7,936 nucleotides of DNA, taken from Deltaproteobacteria bacterium. GTDB taxonomy: Bacteria > Desulfobacterota > Desulfobacteria > Desulfobacterales > Desulfobacteraceae. The position numbers and the translations under genes are program-made. Numbering within the stretch: the first letter of the stretch is position 1; every line of letters starts with the position of its first letter. This document shows positions 6,344 to 7,936 of this stretch, one piece after another. Under the pieces are notes generated by a model. That model worked only from the letters and a program-made list of their open reading frames with translations, was not told the DNA's origin and did no database searches. Location: assembly GCA_003647385.1 (NCBI GenBank), contig QMMT01000069.1, forward strand, positions 1-7,936, given 5' to 3'.

Positions 6344-7798
6344 ATGAAATTTACTGTATATAAAAAAATAATGCTGGGATTTGGTGCCATTATCACCATT
6401 GTTATCATTTCCAGTTCCTATATTCTATTTGAACTGAATACTGTATCAAATGGGGCAAAAAATATTCTAAACTCAAATGTTCAGGCCCAGGAACTTGCCC
6501 GGCAGCTGCAAACCATTATTCAAGATGAAAACGAATATGCAGAAAAATACTTTGTCTCAAATGATGAAACCTATCTTTCTTTGTGTATTGAAACAAGCAA
6601 ACAGGTTGATCTCAATTTAAAAATATTGCTGGATAAACAATCTTCTAAAAAAGACCAGTCATTGATCCATCGCATGCAAAAAGCGCATGATTCTTTTGTT
6701 GCCGGGGTACAGGAAAAGGTCAATAAAGAATCTAATCCAAATACAGTTCAGAGCCAGATAAGACACAAGAACATGAGTATACTTCTTAATTCGCTTGATG
6801 TTCTGATAACCAAAAACCAATCCTTTATTGGAAAGGAGATGGGGAGAATTGAATCAATAACCACCCGTGCCGTTGAAGTTGCATTGGTATTAATCGCAGG
6901 AACTTTAATTATTGCTATAGCAGCAGCTTTAATTATTACTCGAACCATTACCAAGCCCATAGGCGATCTCATCAAGGGAACAGAACAGATCGCCAAAGGT
7001 AAGTTTGATAAAATTCTTGTATCCTCCCATGATGAAATCGGCCTGCTTGCAGATGCAGTCAATGACATGAGCAGCAAAATTAATGATATAAATGAACTGA
7101 GAAGTCAAATGATGCAACAGATTTCCCATGAACTTAAGACCCCTCTCCAGGCAATACAGTCTGCCCATGATATTTTAAAGATATCGGAACCAGTGAAGCA
7201 CCATCAGATTCAACTATTTGATATCATAAATAGAAGTGTTGATAAAATAGCAAATTTCAGCCAACAATACCTTGATTTGACAAAGATAGAATCGGGAGCA
7301 ATGCGATATAACATGGAATTGACCGACATTTATACCCTCATTGAACCGGTTGTGGATGATGCAAAAATAGTTGCAGGATCAAAGCATATTAACCTGGAAC
7401 TTAATGGTGTTGAAGTTCCCAAAGTCATGGCGGATGCGGAAAAAGTATCCATTATTATCAGTAACCTGATCGGTAATGCCATAAAATACACACCAAAAGA
7501 CGGAAAAGTAGTGGTCAGCATAAGCCCCGGCGGCCTGGGAGTCCAGGTAAAGGTTGAGGATTCCGGAATCGGTATCAGCCAGGATGAAATCTCTAAAGTG
7601 TTTACAAGATTTTATCAAGTCAATAATACAAAAAAGAAAGTAAGCAATGGATCAGGCGTTGGCCTGGCTATTGTCAAGGCCTATACAGAAGGCCATGGCG
7701 GCAAGGTTTATGTTGACTCCAGTCTTGACCAGGGCTCGTCATTTAAAGTTGAGTTTCCCATCGGTACTGACCAGGTATCTATAATCCCGGATAATTAA
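6344..7798 (+). CDS. Membrane-bound sensor histidine kinase (4-helix-like sensor, HAMP, HisKA, HATPase)
   Basis: This is a complete 484-residue two-component sensor kinase. A membrane segment at about 11-29 is followed by a roughly 145-residue extracytoplasmic region (31-177), polar and apparently all-helical with no Cys-rich or PAS signature, reminiscent of 4HB_MCP/CHASE3-type sensors. A second membrane segment spans about 178-199. HAMP covers about 200-252 (TKPI at 203-206, EIGLLADAVNDM at 231-242). HisKA begins near 253 with the H-box SHELKTPLQA, phosphoacceptor His262. The ATPase domain has the N-box NLIGNAIKYTP (374-384, Asn378), G1 DSGIG (406-410), F-box FTRFY (420-424) and G2 GSGVGLAIVKAY (436-447). 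It should autophosphorylate His262 and pass phosphate to a response regulator, but none is encoded in the window, so the partner is unknown. The signal is also unknown. It is separated from the upstream block by 127 nt containing a possible promoter and operator, so independent transcription is likely. No receiver or HPt domain is fused. Confidence 0.94.
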   Translation: MKFTVYKKIMLGFGAIITIVIISSSYILFELNTVSNGAKNILNSNVQAQELARQLQTIIQDENEYAEKYFVSNDETYLSLCIETSKQVDLNLKILLDKQSSKKDQSLIHRMQKAHDSFVAGVQEKVNKESNPNTVQSQIRHKNMSILLNSLDVLITKNQSFIGKEMGRIESITTRAVEVALVLIAGTLIIAIAAALIITRTITKPIGDLIKGTEQIAKGKFDKILVSSHDEIGLLADAVNDMSSKINDINELRSQMMQQISHELKTPLQAIQSAHDILKISEPVKHHQIQLFDIINRSVDKIANFSQQYLDLTKIESGAMRYNMELTDIYTLIEPVVDDAKIVAGSKHINLELNGVEVPKVMADAEKVSIIISNLIGNAIKYTPKDGKVVVSISPGGLGVQVKVEDSGIGISQDEISKVFTRFYQVNNTKKKVSNGSGVGLAIVKAYTEGHGGKVYVDSSLDQGSSFKVEFPIGTDQVSIIPDN

Positions 7799-7864
7799 AA
7801 AAATTTAGAGTTATATTTTTCTTGATTTCAGAAAATCAGTGGTGTAATCATAGAACATAACATG

Positions 7865-7899
7865 CCCTTCTTATATGCATAGCATGCATATAAGAAGGG
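7865..7899 (+). terminator. Perfect 16-bp hairpin, probable terminator of the histidine kinase gene
   Basis: Two exact 16-nt complementary arms (7865-7880 and 7884-7899) surround a 3-nt AGC loop; G-T wobbles and an A-T pair could extend the stem to 7862-7902. The base has CCC/GGG, and the + strand continues TGTATTTGT, a modest T-rich tail, so rho-independent termination 67 nt after the kinase stop is plausible. The upper stem is AT-rich and the T tract is interrupted, so a regulatory palindrome or an interspersed repeat remains possible. The minus-strand side has no T tract. Confidence 0.55.
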
Positions 7900-7923
7900 T
7901 GTATTTGTAACAACAGGATTTTT

Positions 7924-7929
7924 AAAGGA
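7924..7929 (+). promoter_or_regulatory. Possible ribosome binding site of a gene beginning at the window edge
   Basis: AAAGGA is followed by ATTTTTA to the last base. If the next two bases were TG, an ATG at 7936 would sit 6 nt from the motif, an ideal spacing. This cannot be confirmed from the window alone. Confidence 0.25.
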
Positions 7930-7936
7930 ATTTTTA

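Noticed and set aside
3407..6778. Near-identical stretch encoding QIRHKN in both the fusion protein (322-327) and the kinase (138-143)
   Set aside because: The match is short, the flanking residues and domain contexts are unrelated, and no longer repeat accompanies it. It is most likely coincidence.
6748..7168. Overlapping minus-strand open frames of 109 and 79 codons
   Set aside because: They are antisense to the HAMP and HisKA regions of the kinase and follow from its codon usage; no family features are seen.
7823..7838. TGATTT-CAGA-AAATCA small hairpin after the kinase stop
   Set aside because: Six AT-rich base pairs with no T tract after it; weaker than the 16-bp hairpin downstream and expected by chance at this composition.
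1..7936. Defence system, mobile element, CRISPR or phage signature
   Set aside because: All genes fall into housekeeping or signalling families, are intact and share strand and composition by eye; no repeats or recombinase motifs were seen.

Overview
This AT-rich window looks like ordinary bacterial chromosome. It has six protein-coding genes, all on the + strand. I see no rRNA, tRNA, CRISPR array, transposase, phage gene or integration site. The gene repertoire (full-length PlsB, a nucleotidyltransferase-kinase fusion, plant-type DapB, a DUF1232/J-domain protein, a HAMP histidine kinase) fits a Gram-negative, low-GC member of Desulfobacterota/Desulfobacteraceae-like bacteria. That assignment is an inference from protein style, not a database match.

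Positions 1-6216 form one tightly packed block of five genes with gaps of only 4, 9, 4 and 4 nt, very probably a single operon. (1) plsB-type glycerol-3-phosphate acyltransferase, cut off at its 5' end by the window edge. (2) A two-domain protein joining a MurU-like sugar-phosphate nucleotidyltransferase to an AmgK-like sugar kinase. (3) A plant-type dihydrodipicolinate reductase (dapB). (4) A small membrane protein joining DUF1232 to a C-terminal DjlA-like J domain, starting at TTG. (5) An alpha/beta hydrolase with an intact Ser-Asp-His triad. The first three share a theme: supply of envelope precursors (phosphatidic acid, UDP-amino sugar, meso-diaminopimelate/lysine). The last two have no assigned substrate or client.

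Positions 6217-6343 are a 127-nt intergenic gap. It has a weak candidate promoter and a perfect 9-bp inverted repeat just before a good ribosome binding site, suggesting that the next gene has its own regulation. Positions 6344-7798 encode a complete membrane-bound sensor histidine kinase (two membrane segments, extracytoplasmic helical sensor region, HAMP, HisKA, HATPase). No response regulator is in view.

Positions 7799-7936 are non-coding. They contain a perfect 16-bp hairpin that may be the terminator, and the window ends with an AAAGGA motif that could be the ribosome binding site of a gene starting right at or beyond the edge. I did not find a clearly novel multi-gene defence or mobile system. 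The most unusual items are the MurU-AmgK-type fusion and the plant-type DapB.
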